Positions 33,160 to 45,929 of a stretch of DNA of 64,000 bases are shown piece after piece. The DNA is from Cristatella mucedo. Lineage: Eukaryota; Bryozoa; Phylactolaemata; Cristatellidae. Every line of letters begins with the position of its first letter. Position 1 is the stretch's first letter. Location of the stretch: the NCBI GenBank assembly GCA_009760855.2, contig WPIO01000030.1, forward strand, positions 1,171,001-1,235,000. Direction: 5' to 3'. Made by a program: the position numbers and the translations under genes. The notes below the pieces were generated by a model, which saw only the letters and a list, made by a program, of their open reading frames with translations, was not told where the DNA came from and did no database searches.

Positions 33160-34785
33160 GCAAGATATTAACTCTGCTTAAGATGTTAGTCAAACTCCAT
33201 ATCTAATTAATCGCCACGTGATAATAATAATAATCAAATATTTGTATAGCGCCCCGGAGAACTGAATCTCTTTCTAGGCACTTTACAGGTGCTGTCTAGA
33301 AAGCTTTACCAAATGATTTGTGGTAACGTCCGCAAGCAGCAGGCACAGTGTAAGCAAGTACGTGCACTCGTAAGACGAATCACAAAGACCCACCAAATAC
33401 TGTAATAAAAAGATGCGTTTTAAGATTCTTTTTAAATGTCATCATGTCCGGAGACATTGTGATGCGTGTCGGCAGTGAGTGCATTTCAGGCTTTGGGAGC
33501 ATAGAAACTAAAGGAATGGTTTCCAACGGCTTTGAGGTTCGTACGGGGTGTGGTATTAATCTAAACGGGGTATTAATCTAAACGATTCGAGTCAGAACAG
33601 CGGGTTGTGCGACGCTTAGCCTGGTGTGGGGAGTAGTTCTGATAGGTAAGCTGGAGCCAAAGAATGAAAGGACCTCAAATTAAGTGACAGAACATTGATA
33701 TCGATACGCTGCTTTATTGGGAGCTAGTGCAGGTTGGCGAAAGTTGGTGTGATGTGGCAATTACGCAGCTCTCGGCAGATAAGCCTAGCTGCAGAGTTGT
33801 GCACCAACCGCAAGTGCCTGATTGCAGACGCAGGGAGACCAGCAAGCAGTGAGTTACAGAAGTCAAGACAGGATGTCATAAATGCATGGACCGATTTAGA
33901 TGTGGTATTCCTGCCTAAACAAGCCCGATTGTGAGCCGTGTCATGTAGCTGAAAGTAGGCAGACTTGACCGTGGAGCTTATTCAATCGTCTAATAAAAGG
34001 TCACTGTGGAAAAGAACACATATTACGTGCAGATTCAACAGGAGATATGCTGGTGGAACCAATTTTGAGCCGATTTCGACCTACCCAATTAAATCTTAGC
34101 TACTTACACTGCTTAATAAGTTTTATGCAATACTTTTTTCTGGGTAGTAACTATTATTTCCCGATCCATTGAGCCTCTAAAGTATAGTGAATGGCCATTG
34201 ATCTCCAAGTAACTTGTTTTACGGCTGGGACAAAGATAAATTTGAAATGAATCTTACTTCCGAACATTGCAAGTCTGCCTATGTAGATGCTATAACATCG
34301 TAAATATCAATACCTTTCTAGTTCATACTGTCCAGTGATATACAAATTAGAATAATCACAGAAGCTTCAAGCCCACGCATTCAGTTCAGTTGCATTGCTA
34401 AATGAATACGTATCTGAATTTATTTGGGGTGGTATCAACAGGCTGAACGCATTCGAACAGGCGGAATTTTGTTTGAGGACGATTTACCGAGAAAAAAGGG
34501 AAACAATTACTCGGCGGGAGCATCGTCTAAGATTCTCGAGGCGTACAAAGCATACTAGGGCCCACTGAAAAATCGTTGGTGACAGAAGCTTTTGCTCTGC
34601 TGCAAGTCCCAGACACTGGCAATCACGGCCATCACTCATATGCAGAGACATCAACTCTCCTGCTGCCCATTGTGGCGCATGCTTTCCAACCACCCTGAGC
34701 TGCTACTTCCGTGCTACTCGTTACCTCAACCGTCAACCTGACTCAGCTGTGCTTGTCAATTTGCATTTATTACGCGACATAAAAA
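33160..34785. repeat. Right arm of outer inverted repeat
   Basis: Reverse-complement partner of 23,470-24,840. It is the longer and probably more complete copy, because the LINE-A part here (33,221-34,075, minus) has the 3' UTR that is missing on the left. Confidence 0.9.
33221..34075 (-). mobile_element. LINE-A 3' copy in right IR arm
   Basis: Minus-strand tail (AAT)n, GCGCCCCGGAGAACTGAATC, 3' UTR and RT C-terminal region in broken frames. Confidence 0.88.
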
Positions 34786-34790
34786 TTGTG
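34555..34790 (+). mobile_element. LINE-B 3' fragment (mirror copy)
   Basis: Same segment as 23,470-23,700 in the opposite orientation within the right IR arm. Confidence 0.7.
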
Positions 34791-34794
34791 TGAA

Positions 34795-36345
34795 AAGTAA
34801 TACATTTGTGTAGAGCCCTCAGATAACTAAATCTTTTTTGGGCACTTTACTGATGCTGTATAGATAGCATTCCCAAACGATTGGTAGCAACTTGCACAGG
34901 AAGCAGAAACAGTGTAAGCAGGTACATACACTCGAGAGACGAATCACAAAGACCGCCAAAGGCTGTTAACGCTTTTTCTTAAGTATCGTCATGTCAGAGT
35001 AGGTTTTGACATGCGTCGGTAGTGAGTTGCAGGCTTAGCGAGCATACGAACTAAAGGAACTGTTTCCACCGGTTTTGAAGTTTGTATGAGGTATGGCTAA
35101 ACAATTTGAGTCAGAACAGCGGGTTGTACAATTCTTCTCCTGGTGGTGGAGTAGATCTGACAGGTAGGCTGGAGCCAGAGAACGAAGGGAGCCAAAAGTG
35201 AGTGGCAGAACCTTTAAGTCGATGCACTGCCTGATTGGGAACCAGTGCAGGTCAGTAAAAAGGGATGTGATGTGGCAATAGCGACGCTCATGGCTGACAA
35301 GTCTAGCTGCAGAGTGTTACACCAACTGTAAGCGCCTAAATGCACGCGCCGGTAGACCAGCAAGCAGTGAGTTACGAAAGACGAGACCGGATGTCACAAA
35401 TGCATGAACCAGCCTAGATCTAGTATCACTGTCTAATTGATAGCAAATTTAGCAATGCTATGTAGCTGAAAGAGGGTAGACTGGACTGTGGAGATGTTGT
35501 GGTCGTCTAATGAGAGTTCACTTTGGAAAAAGACACCTATACTACGTGCAGATTCAACAGGAGATATGCTCGAGGAGCCAATTTTGAGCGCTAGGTTTTC
35601 CAATTTCTGAGTCACACTTGTTTGCCCAAAACAAGCAGGTTGGTTTTGTCGTTATTCAATTTAAGAAATTTTTATGCCATCAATGTGCAGATGTCATCAA
35701 TACATGCAGCAAGGATACCTAGAGAATTCGGCATGCTTGACAGCTAGTAGGGGGTCAAAGCAAAAGTACAACTGAGTGTCATCTGGATAGAAGCGAAAGT
35801 CTAGATTGTGCTTGGCGATCACATCGGCAAGAGGGAGGGTATAAATTGCGAAAAGAAGCGAACTGAGCTCAGAGCCCTGCGGTACCCAGTACTTAAATGG
35901 TTCTTCGGATGATCGATGTCTGTTCACATCAATACTCTCTCCTTCTGAGACAGGACTTGAGCCATTGCTGTGCAGTGCCAGTGACACCCAGTTGAGATGC
36001 GAGACATCCAAGAATGACTTTGGGATCAATAGTATCGAAAGATACAGAAAGATCAAGCAGAATAAGCAGAGAGACTTTACCCAAGTCTGCATTGCTGTAA
36101 AGGTCGTTACACATCCTGAGCAATGCTGACACAGTGGAGTGATTAGCTCTAAAACCAGACTGGAACTTACTAGCAAGATTTGAAGTCTCAGTATATGAAT
36201 TCCGCTGGTCACTCACAACTCGTTCCAGTGTCACGGTAGAAGGGAGACAGAGTTGAAGCTTCATAAGTTCACTTGATCTAGTGTTTCTTTCTTCAGTAGT
36301 GGCCTGACCATAGCCTTTTTGAAAGGTGCAGGGATATGACGCATA
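34795..36345 (-). mobile_element. Long dead LINE-A copy
   Basis: The minus strand runs from the 3' tail (34,795) through the RT C-terminal region (35,433-35,615, KLENLALKIGSSSISPVESA) to motifs C and B (YPDDTQLYFCFD; VPQGSELSSLLFAIYTLPLA, 35,760-35,890) and the motif A/0 region (35,929-36,366, FQSGFRANHSTVSALLRM, LILLDLSVSFDTID). It is frameshifted between motifs A and B, and motif C is YPDD instead of YADD. Confidence 0.93.
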
Positions 36346-36374
36346 AATGCATGACGCTAAAGGCATATTTATGA

Positions 36375-36525
36375 TTATGTTATGATATTAAGTCTTTTTT
36401 CTACCGCATGCATACCGAAAGCATCTTTGATTTTGAATGCGCTATAGAAAACTGTCTAGCGTAACATCCACTTAGTCTTTGTGGTTTTTATGCAGTTACA
36501 GAAAGAGATACATTACATTACAGGC
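36375..36525 (+). mobile_element. LINE-B 3' end
   Basis: ACCGAAAGCATCTTTGATTT, GCGCTATAGAAAACTGTCTA, GCGTAACATCCACTTAGTCT and the tail TACATTACATTACAGG. Confidence 0.8.
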
Positions 36526-36879
36526 TGAAGCAGTGGAACTTGCTGGATGAACGCTTGCAAGTAACCGATCTGAGGAAGCTTCACTGAGCTTTCTCTAGCT
36601 CCTCAATGATCAAACAATATACTTTTCAATGTGAGTCTGTCCATCAGTCCGGCGATCTGTAAACATAATTCGCCAGCGCCACGCTTCTGTAGCGCCCTTT
36701 GTGACATATGTAGTACTATGATTGTTCATCTATGATGCCATGCCAAAAAGCAGGGATGCTTATTTACTAAATTTCAAGGCGTAATAGCAACCGGCACTAT
36801 CGTAGTTGAAATTGAGCGTTGAACTGTGCATTGAATTATGAAATACTGATGAGCCTGCGTTCGATCGGCAAGCTATTAA

Positions 36880-37070
36880 ATTACATATTTATTGTTATTA
36901 CATAATAGTGCTATGGAGGTTATCTCTCAGCGGAATGGAAAAGATGAAAAGCCTCACCAGAACAGTCGATCTTGGTCGAAGTCTGCCGGTCGGTCAGCCA
37001 TTACGGATGAATCTCTGCTCATCTATACGCTTATATGCATGGCAATTTTTCCAATTTGATTTCCAAGAAA
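36880..37070. repeat. Inverted repeat partner of 22,105-22,300
   Basis: Reverse complement of the 22.1-kb segment with about 75-80 percent identity by eye. Confidence 0.8.
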
Positions 37071-37329
37071 TCTCTCGCACGTAGACGCTTTTCTCGCAAT
37101 TTTGGCTGGTAGATTCCGCCTCCCCCGTGATGGTGAACCCGAAGAGGAAAGACCGACCGTTGAGCTCGAAAACCGCTGGAGCCAGAAACTCGCGACCGGC
37201 ACGTGGCGTATGGATTGGTCTATGGCAGCAGGAGGTTTTCCTCCAGAGGAGAGCTGCCCTTGTGTGCTGATTTTTGAGATGATGCGAAAAATGCAGCTGG
37301 GTCGGGGTTAAGTCAAGCGTAAGCTATGC

Positions 37330-38430
37330 TTAGCAAAAAAGTTCCGATTTTGGCTCTATATTTTTGCTCTATACGTCCACAATTACAGAAATAAAGCTCT
37401 AGGACGTTTGACGATTTACATGTTTTATAGAGCTAATTAAAACCATCCGAAATCATTACTTTTTCTTGTTTCATTAAAAAAGCAAAGCTGAACTTGATTT
37501 TCAAATTTCACTCTGTTACGTGAAGTATTAGCCGAGTTATGGAATTTACAAGGCACAAATCTACCCTGGAAATAAAGCTGTATACAAATTACAATAATGC
37601 ACCTCAACAAGCTTCAAGCATACATCTCGATCTACCAAGGTTCGACAAGTTGGAATACAAGTTACATATGATGCAGAGATTGGTAAATTTTTTATTTATA
37701 TATTTGTTGCTTTCGAATAACATCCGGGTTAGACGTGGCTTGCATTACAATTTTTCTTTCATGCGAAAGACGTCAGAACCTCCGATCCAAGGCATAACAT
37801 ATTTGTGTTTCAATAGGTTCCATAACACACATTCATTTTTCAGAACAATTACATAAGTATCTTATTATTATTATTATTTTGACATTCCCGTTCATTTTTT
37901 ATCTATTTATATGTTGCTTCCGGTTTGCTTCAAGGTTAGACATGGTTTGCCTACTCTTTTTTAATTCCTTCCTTACTTGGAAAGCTTCAGAACTTCAGAT
38001 CCCACTTCTAACATTTTTGTCTTTTAAAAAAAGTACCCTAACAAAAATTTATTCAATTTTTTGAACAGTTTTCTCAGCATTTTCTCGACATTCATTCTTA
38101 AAGTATACACAATTTTGCCTTGATTTATGCTGTTACATGTAAGCTTGAGTGCATAAAAGGAATAAGAAAGTCTGTTACATTCACGAGAGAGTTCATAGTT
38201 ATGTAATTAATTGCTCGTGCCCATGAAAAATAATCATGGGGAATTTCATTCACTTTTCTGCTTCTTTATCGATCTTTCCGGAACTTCGGCGAGAACGTCT
38301 CTTTCTTTTAGCTTCTGCAGCATGCCATTAAGCATCTTTCTTCTGGCGTCTCTGCGGTTCATTGCTGCAGGCGAGAACGCTTTTTTCCTCTCAGCTTCTG
38401 CTGATTCTGCCTGCATCTTGATTGGTATTC
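37330..38430. repeat. Element R, copy 2
   Basis: Partner of 25,860-26,540. Its left part also resembles 26,560-27,110 in direct orientation. It contains internal diverged repeats of a 'GGTTAGACATGGTTTGC ... CAGAACTTCAGATCCCA' module at about 37,725 and 37,930. Confidence 0.7.
38246..38416 (-). CDS. Small ORF in element R, 56 codons, function unknown
   Basis: The minus-strand ATG at 38,416 opens 56 codons, MQAESAEAERKK... to ...SIKKQKSE, with an in-frame stop just upstream. The product is very basic and looks helical (RRDARRKMLN, MLQKLKERDVLAEVPERS). The copy at 25,887 has two frameshifts, so this one has kept the frame either by chance or by use. A longer antisense frame (38,211-38,774, plus) overlaps it and has no recognisable domain. 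I do not know the family. Coding status is uncertain. Confidence 0.3.
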   Translation of the reverse strand: MQAESAEAERKKAFSPAAMNRRDARRKMLNGMLQKLKERDVLAEVPERSIKKQKSE

Positions 38431-39145
38431 ATTCAAAAATGGTACTGGCTGCGAATTTAAAGTCTAATATTAATTCTGAGTTATTTACAGAACTGGAAAA
38501 CAAATTTCATTTTTCACAAACCGGGCAGCTTTCCAATACTCCAGCTCTGCGACGCCAAGCGGAAGCTGGGAAGCACCGTAAGCGTAACCAGTCACCACTT
38601 CGAGTGTTGAGCAGAGAGCGAAAGCTGTTGGATGCTATGGCTACCCTCCTAATCTTTGAAGTTCAAAACCGTTTGAGTTGCATGAGTTCTACCATCTCAA
38701 TGTTTAATTTTAAACATGAGAATGCATGGTGCAACTGCATGTGCACAGTAGCAAGCTATCTTTCCCTTTGGTGATTGTTGCACAATCCTAGTAAAAGGAC
38801 TCAATGTAAACGCGACTCAGTGACTGGTGGGTAAAATAACGCACTGCATAACAAACTAATCTAGCTTGTTATAGGGGTAGATGACTACACTTCTTACAAA
38901 AGATGACGTTCTCATGCTCAGAAACAGCGCACGGGTGGTAGTTTTAAGCTATTACACCCGGAAAATAATGTTGACAGTTACTTTCAAAATGCACAAGAAA
39001 CTTACCTTACGCATAAGTGAGTACAGAGTTACTCATTTAAACCTAAAGAAGGGTAGCGGTTTTAGTATAGAAACTACAGAGTATATGCATTTATATGGAG
39101 GCAATTATAATCAGTTGATGTAATAAGAAAATTGAATTAATAATA
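38431..39145. other. No gene recognised
   Basis: AT-rich sequence with short frames (38,881-39,123) lacking recognisable domains. Confidence 0.45.
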
Positions 39146-39146
39146 C

Positions 39147-39290
39147 AAAATTTGATGTAGCGCCCTAATCTCTTATTAGGCACTTTACATTTGCTGCAAA
39201 GATATGCTTCAATGCCAGCCTAGGTGAAGTGCTTAGAAGGATGTTTAGTTGTCTCAGAGAGCTATACAAAATGTACTTTATCATTATACT
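39147..39290. mobile_element. Two LINE-A tails back to back
   Basis: A minus-orientation tail (AATAATACAAAATTTGATGT, AGGCACTTTACATTTGCTGC) is followed directly by a plus-orientation tail (GAAGTGCTTAGAAGGATGTT, GAGAGCTATACAAAATG). Confidence 0.7.
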
Positions 39291-39954
39291 CCAGGCAATA
39301 ATGGCTAACAGATCACGGTGTAGCAAAAACGGCGGAGCTGACGCAATAGAAAAAATTGATAATTAGAATCTTATACTTATCGAATGGTAATCTTATCTAA
39401 AAAATACAATTAAAAGAAAATATGCGCACCCTCGTTCGTGGCTTCACTTCAGAACTGTTACCTGAGACTTACCAGCCGTGACTCCAGTCTCGGTCAGGCC
39501 CTAACGAAGAGCCACACCCTCGCTAAGTGCCCAGCACAACACTCACCGATGCGCTCCTCACCCAAATGTACATTCACACACGAGCGTAGGGTTCATTGAA
39601 ATTCTGTCTCAAGAAGGCGTTGGCCTTGATCACATTTAGGCCTTAGGGATCAGCGTGCATGCACAACCATGGTTCAGGATGTTGGACAGCAGTGAGCAAA
39701 AGATGTGCAGAATCTATGAGAACACGATAAGATATGTATGGCATGCTGCCGATGAACCAGTCGTGCACAAGATGTAGTGGCAGGAACCCATTAAGAAGGA
39801 TCGTGGATAAGGAATAAAGAATTGTGTTTGACAGAAACAGGTGACTAGTTTTTGCTAGACAGCCCAAAACATTGTTCAAACAGGATCGGAGAGATATATG
39901 TTGATTTATAGACAGGCAAACAAGCAGACCAACTGACCGAGGACAAACAGACAT

Positions 39955-40435
39955 GCCAAAAGACGCAGACAGACAGACAGACTGCTGGAAAGACACACAG
40001 ACAGATAGAGACAGAGACAGACAGAGACAGTCGAAGACACTCAGAAACAGTCAGAGACAGATAAAGACAAACAGAGACAGAGACAGACAGAGACAGAGAC
40101 AGACAGAGGCAGAGACAGACAGAGACAGAGACAGAGACAGATAGAGACAGACAGACAGAGACAGACACAGACAGACACAGAAGACACAAACATACACAGA
40201 AAAACAGAGACAGACACAGAAACAGACAGACACAGGCAGACACAGGCAGACACAGACAGACGCAGACACAGACAGGCAGACACAGACAAAGACTGACACA
40301 GACAGACATAGACGCAGACACAGACCTACACAGCCAGACGCAGACAGACGCAGACAGACGCAGACGGACACAGACGGACACAGACGGACACAGACGGACA
40401 CAGACGGACACAGACGGACACAGACGGACACAGCC
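39955..40435. repeat. (ACAG)/(CAGACA) repeat array with decamer end
   Basis: About 480 bp built of CAGACA, CAGAGA and CAGACG words. The last part (40,361-40,430) is seven exact copies of the decamer CAGACGGACA, preceded by CAGACAGACG decamers. The long minus-strand frames here (up to 188 codons) are translated repeat. Confidence 0.95.
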
Positions 40436-40831
40436 CGCCAGACAGAGATGTGAAGCCCTGAGGTCTCCAGTCTTTTGGAAGTGGTGGGGGTTTCCATGTG
40501 TGAGTAATATGTAGAGTCACACTAATGGAAACACATGGAGTAACATTTGCATCCACCTTTGAAAGACAGGATCGAATAACGTGTGTAGCAGGCAAAACCC
40601 CCTTGTTAGAAAACATGGAGAATGAATATTAAGTGAAAAGGCAGCGCATACCATTAATAAAGTGCACGTTTCAGCTAAAAATATAAATATACATTTAAAA
40701 TAATTCCTGAATACGAACTCACCTATTCGATTAATAAAAATCAGACCATAAGATACCAGAGATTGGAAGGACATCCAGCTCTTCAGAAAATTTACCTATA
40801 CCATGCTATTCATGGTTTCCGCTAGATGGGT

Positions 40832-41475
40832 GTACAGTCGTCCCTCGCCACTACGTGCTTCAATTTTCACTGCTTCGCTATACCTGGTGTTTTCAAATAT
40901 ATTCATCATTCATCGATCGATATGGCGAAAACGATACAATACAGCACTTGCTCGCTTGTCTGCGTTAATTAAACAGTCCCTGCATTACAATCAAAATTAA
41001 AATTACTGTACATATGGACTGTAGGCCTATTTATTCGAGGAATTCAGCAAATCATTCAACACCATGTGCAGCCGCTCAACCATTCCTTGTGTGTGGGCAA
41101 GGACTTATGTACAGAAAATCATGTTTGGGGAAACAAAGCCAATCCAAGCATGCTGTCCACTGACTGGCTATCCTAGTGTAATTAAATGTGAAATAATAAT
41201 AATATGATATTTTAAGGTCTAAAATGTCTTGTTTTCTTTTTATTTTACCTCATACATTGGGTAATTCGAGTGTGATGGTGACTAAAGGGGTGTTATTTGA
41301 GGTCCAGAGGGCTCTAATAATGTTTAAAGCCGCATTTCAGCGGTCGTGAATAGGTCTTATATGCTATAACTAAGAAAATATTCAATTTATAAATAAAAAA
41401 AATTATGTAGTGGGAAATATTCTTATTGTGGTAGAGTGTGAAATCGATTAACCACGGTAAACGAGAGACGAATGC
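40832..41475. mobile_element. pogo/Tigger-like non-autonomous DNA element
   Basis: The left end, TACAGTCGTCCCTCGCCACT, and right end, ...AAACGAGAGACGAATGCA, form imperfect terminal inverted repeats with a probable TA target site. About 640 bp with no transposase. It is homologous to 12,384-13,335 minus the LINE tails, so its interior is the reference for that split copy. Confidence 0.65.
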
Positions 41476-41534
41476 AACAGATGTTTTTTCAAATTACCCA
41501 TTTTCTCGTAAAAAAGGCAATATTGCAGTTTAGC

Positions 41535-43130
<1,596 letters not shown>

Positions 43131-43199
43131 TTCATCGCAAATAATCTGCCGCGTGATATTAATGGCTGGCTGATATATTGGCGCACGAAATTATCCCAA

Positions 43200-43420
43200 G
43201 GTCCACAGTCTTTTCCAACAGTCCTTCATGCTTCTCACTTCCTCTACTGCCCTCCACACAGAGCTTGACTTCTGACTTGCTATTTGTGGCGTGGCATGAC
43301 ATGAATTCTGTCGGCTATTGCAGGCAGACTGGCTTTGAGTTTCTCTATAAAAAAAGTCTCCTTCGTAACACTTACACACATGCGCACACGCACACAGAAT
43401 CATAGTAGCTTTACGCAGTT
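43200..43420 (+). mobile_element. LINE-B 3' fragment
   Basis: CATGCTTCTCACTTCCTCTA and CTGCCCTC resemble the LINE-B 3' UTR at 29,640-29,700, with an eroded downstream part. Confidence 0.6.
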
Positions 43421-43712
43421 ACAGACTGACATGCCTTACGTGGCATTACAATTTGGCACACTTGTCATCACGTATATCAATCGAATGGCCATACGTTGCA
43501 TTAAGGCTGCACTCCAGTAGACCGAGGGCTAAAGTATTTCAGAACTTTCAACATTCAACCGCATGACGTTGAAGTATCTAGGCTTCAGCTATCTATCGTA
43601 AAGCAGCTCGAGCAGAGAGCGCTGACTTAGCTGACTCACTAGTGGACTGACTTACTCAGCCCGTGAGCCCGTGAGCCTTACCAGGTATTCCGAAATGAGG
43701 CTGCCGAGCAAC

Positions 43713-43730
43713 GGGGGGGGGGGGGGGGGG
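43713..43730. repeat. Poly-G, 18 bases
   Basis: An uninterrupted G18 run, followed at 43,788-43,828 by five copies of an 8-bp (G/C)CAGCCTG repeat. Confidence 0.98.
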
Positions 43731-43739
43731 TCGGACCTT

Positions 43740-44570
43740 GAGCTTACCCGAACCAACCAACTGAATCCTGAGCCAAGCTTAAGAGGTGGCAGCCTGGCAG
43801 CCTGGCAGCCTGCCAGCCTGCCAGCCTGCTTCGCAATGTGCCGCTGCCTGAGCCCTGCCTGAGGACGTCGTGAAGCAACGATACTCGAGGCCGGCTCCAT
43901 CGTCCAGGAATAGCTAAGCCAGCCTGTCGTCAGCTTCACTAAAGCGATAGCGACGTACTGAAGTCAACGTCCAAGAATAACCCGAGGGTATGGAAACTGC
44001 ACCTCACGCAACCGCTGGACGAAATACAAAGGGCCCAATCCCTGGTAGCCTCGCGGAATGCATGGTTATCTAACCTCCCGCAGCTTTGGCAAGCAGTTCG
44101 CTCGCCTTACAGAGATAAGCTGGGGCGGTGCTCGTACATTTACCGTGGATGGCCAGTGGTACTAGGCAGCAATTTGCCAGATCTGTCAGTTACTGGCAAG
44201 CGCTTGACTTGGACGGTGTTGTTGATGCAGCACTGGAAGCCCTTCGCGGCGAAGCACACACCACACCTTTTGCCAGAATGTGAAAAAAGCCAAAGTGACG
44301 AGGTCTGAGAAAGGAGCTGTACACGCTGACGCTGAAAACTGTGATGGGGCCCACGGATAAAGAGTAAAAGGATAGCTGAATCATCGACAGCCTCATTTAT
44401 AGAGTTGCAGAAGAGCCGTAGAGGCCACCATCTCACTTTATATATATATTGCCCAAAACAGGACTCACGCCCACCAGCTGCACCAGGAAGTGTAAGCACG
44501 GCACCGCTGGGCTAAGATCCAAAGGATCCTTCTAATCTGGTGATTCGGCCTACCTGAAAGGGCGGCGGCG
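43740..44570. other. Unassigned, CG-containing
   Basis: No conserved product recognised. The minus frame 44,140-44,499 (119 codons) has no known domain. It begins LFIRGP-like near the place where PEPD exon 2 might be expected in the duplicate, but the rest does not align. Confidence 0.4.
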
Positions 44571-44575
44571 GGCGC

Positions 44576-44619
44576 TGTGTGCGCGCGCGTATGCGCACGT
44601 GCGCGCGTGCGTGCGTGCA
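44576..44619. repeat. 44-bp perfect alternating pyrimidine-purine (Z-DNA prone) tract
   Basis: Strict alternation from TGTGTGCGCGCGCG to GTGCGTGCGTGCA, rich in CG steps, inside a CG-rich patch upstream of the CCAAT copy. Confidence 0.9.
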
Positions 44620-44694
44620 AGTGTAATGCTGGCAGGACAGCCGGCAGTGGAGCGTCTGGCGGTAGATGGCGCCGTCGCAACCGACTCAGCAGCA

Positions 44695-44765
44695 GCAGCG
44701 CTCTGTCGCATCCGGCTCCTCTGCGCCTGTCGAACGAAGTTTCAATTGGTTGAAAGGTCGTCCCC
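44695..44765 (-). promoter_or_regulatory. Copy of the PEPD CCAAT promoter segment
   Basis: An 18-bp identical core (TTTCAATTGGTTGAAAGG, 44,740-44,757) and a similar flank (TCCGG-TCC) match 12,097-12,140 at the PEPD promoter. It sits on the 5' side of the PEPD pseudogene, in the same orientation and order as in the parent gene, so it is probably the duplicated promoter remnant. Confidence 0.5.
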
Positions 44766-45019
44766 AGTGTGAGAAGGGCAGGACTGGTTTTCCGGCGACC
44801 GTCGCTTCGCGCTGGGCTATCGTACAGCACCGAATGAACTGGCCAAGATGAAGGCAGGATACTTTTGAGTGGACTTCGCTTCTGTTAATGCTGCAGTTCC
44901 AGCGTAAGTTTTAGGAGAAGCTTAGCCAAGTGCAAAACTTGCATTATTCCTTTTTTCGCCTTTTAACCAGACTCGACTTCTCGTTATCTCAGCTTAGTAA
45001 GGTTGATCGTTTGCTCCGA

Positions 45020-45325
45020 AGCAGCTTGTCAATTCAGCATTATCACATTTAAAAAAAAACTAAAAACGCACCTATTTATCGCCGCATTTAGTGGTGATTC
45101 GTCTTTTGTGCTAATGCATGCTGATGCTATGCATGCTGCCACTCACTATACTTGCATACTAACCCTGTGTACGTCACCCCTAACCACGTTATTCTGGTTA
45201 TTTGCTGAACATGTTGCTGTTAACCATTCGATCGTGCTTCCTTTGCAGCAAATGTAAAGTGCTTAGAAAGAGATTGAGTTCTTTGAGGGCGCTATATCAA
45301 ATGAATTATTATTATTATTATTACC
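45020..45325 (+). mobile_element. LINE-A 3' fragment
   Basis: KKKLKTHLFIAAFSG (last RT codons), 3' UTR and the tail GCTTAGAAAGAGATTGAGTT, then (ATT)n. Confidence 0.9.
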
Positions 45326-45929
45326 TTTCTTGTGTTTGTATAGATAGTATATTCAGTGTAATATCTTAAGCATTGCATTAACTTACCATTATGTAGCATC
45401 TGCGCTTGTCTGCAGATTACGCCGCCGAGAATTCATTCTCCCAGACAGGGAAATGCACGTCTTGCAGGTTAGCACCAGTCTTGAGTAATTTCGGAGGCAC
45501 ATTGCGTGGACTGCTGGTGCCCTTCACCCGCAAATACAACAACCTTGGTTAAGCACGTCTTATTTAGTTTTCTAATTCAATGTTAAACAGTAAAAAATTT
45601 GCAGGAATCAGGCGACGCTTAGTAAATTTAGATATGGACCAATCGCTGCTCTCCAGGGCAAGCTCGCAGAGGGGAGACTGGAGAATTGAACCTGACTCAA
45701 GACCCTAATTGCTCTAATTATGAAATTCGGATAGGGCCGGGAAATTTGTTCCGAAAGCAGTGAACAAACAGGTGCGATTAGAAAATCGCGTTACAGTGAC
45801 GTACGAGAGGAGGCGAATCCACCGAATCGCACTACTGTTGCTTAAACAATTGCACACAATTTATGTGCAGCATTACTCTACTCTCAAATTCTCCCACCTT
45901 CATGCGGACTTTGTCAACTTCTTGGGGCT

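Noticed and set aside
38211-38774. 187-codon plus-strand ORF
   Set aside because: It is partly antisense to the 56-codon ORF in element R, crosses the end of the repeat, and shows no recognisable domain; treated as chance.
39845-40497. Overlapping minus-strand frames of 82-188 codons rich in Ser, Val, Cys, Leu
   Set aside because: They are translations of the ACAG/CAGACG simple repeat, open in several frames at once.
44140-44499. Possible PEPD pseudo-exon 2 (LFIRGP, compare LFTRGP)
   Set aside because: The likeness stops after six residues, and no further alignment to exon 2 could be made by eye.
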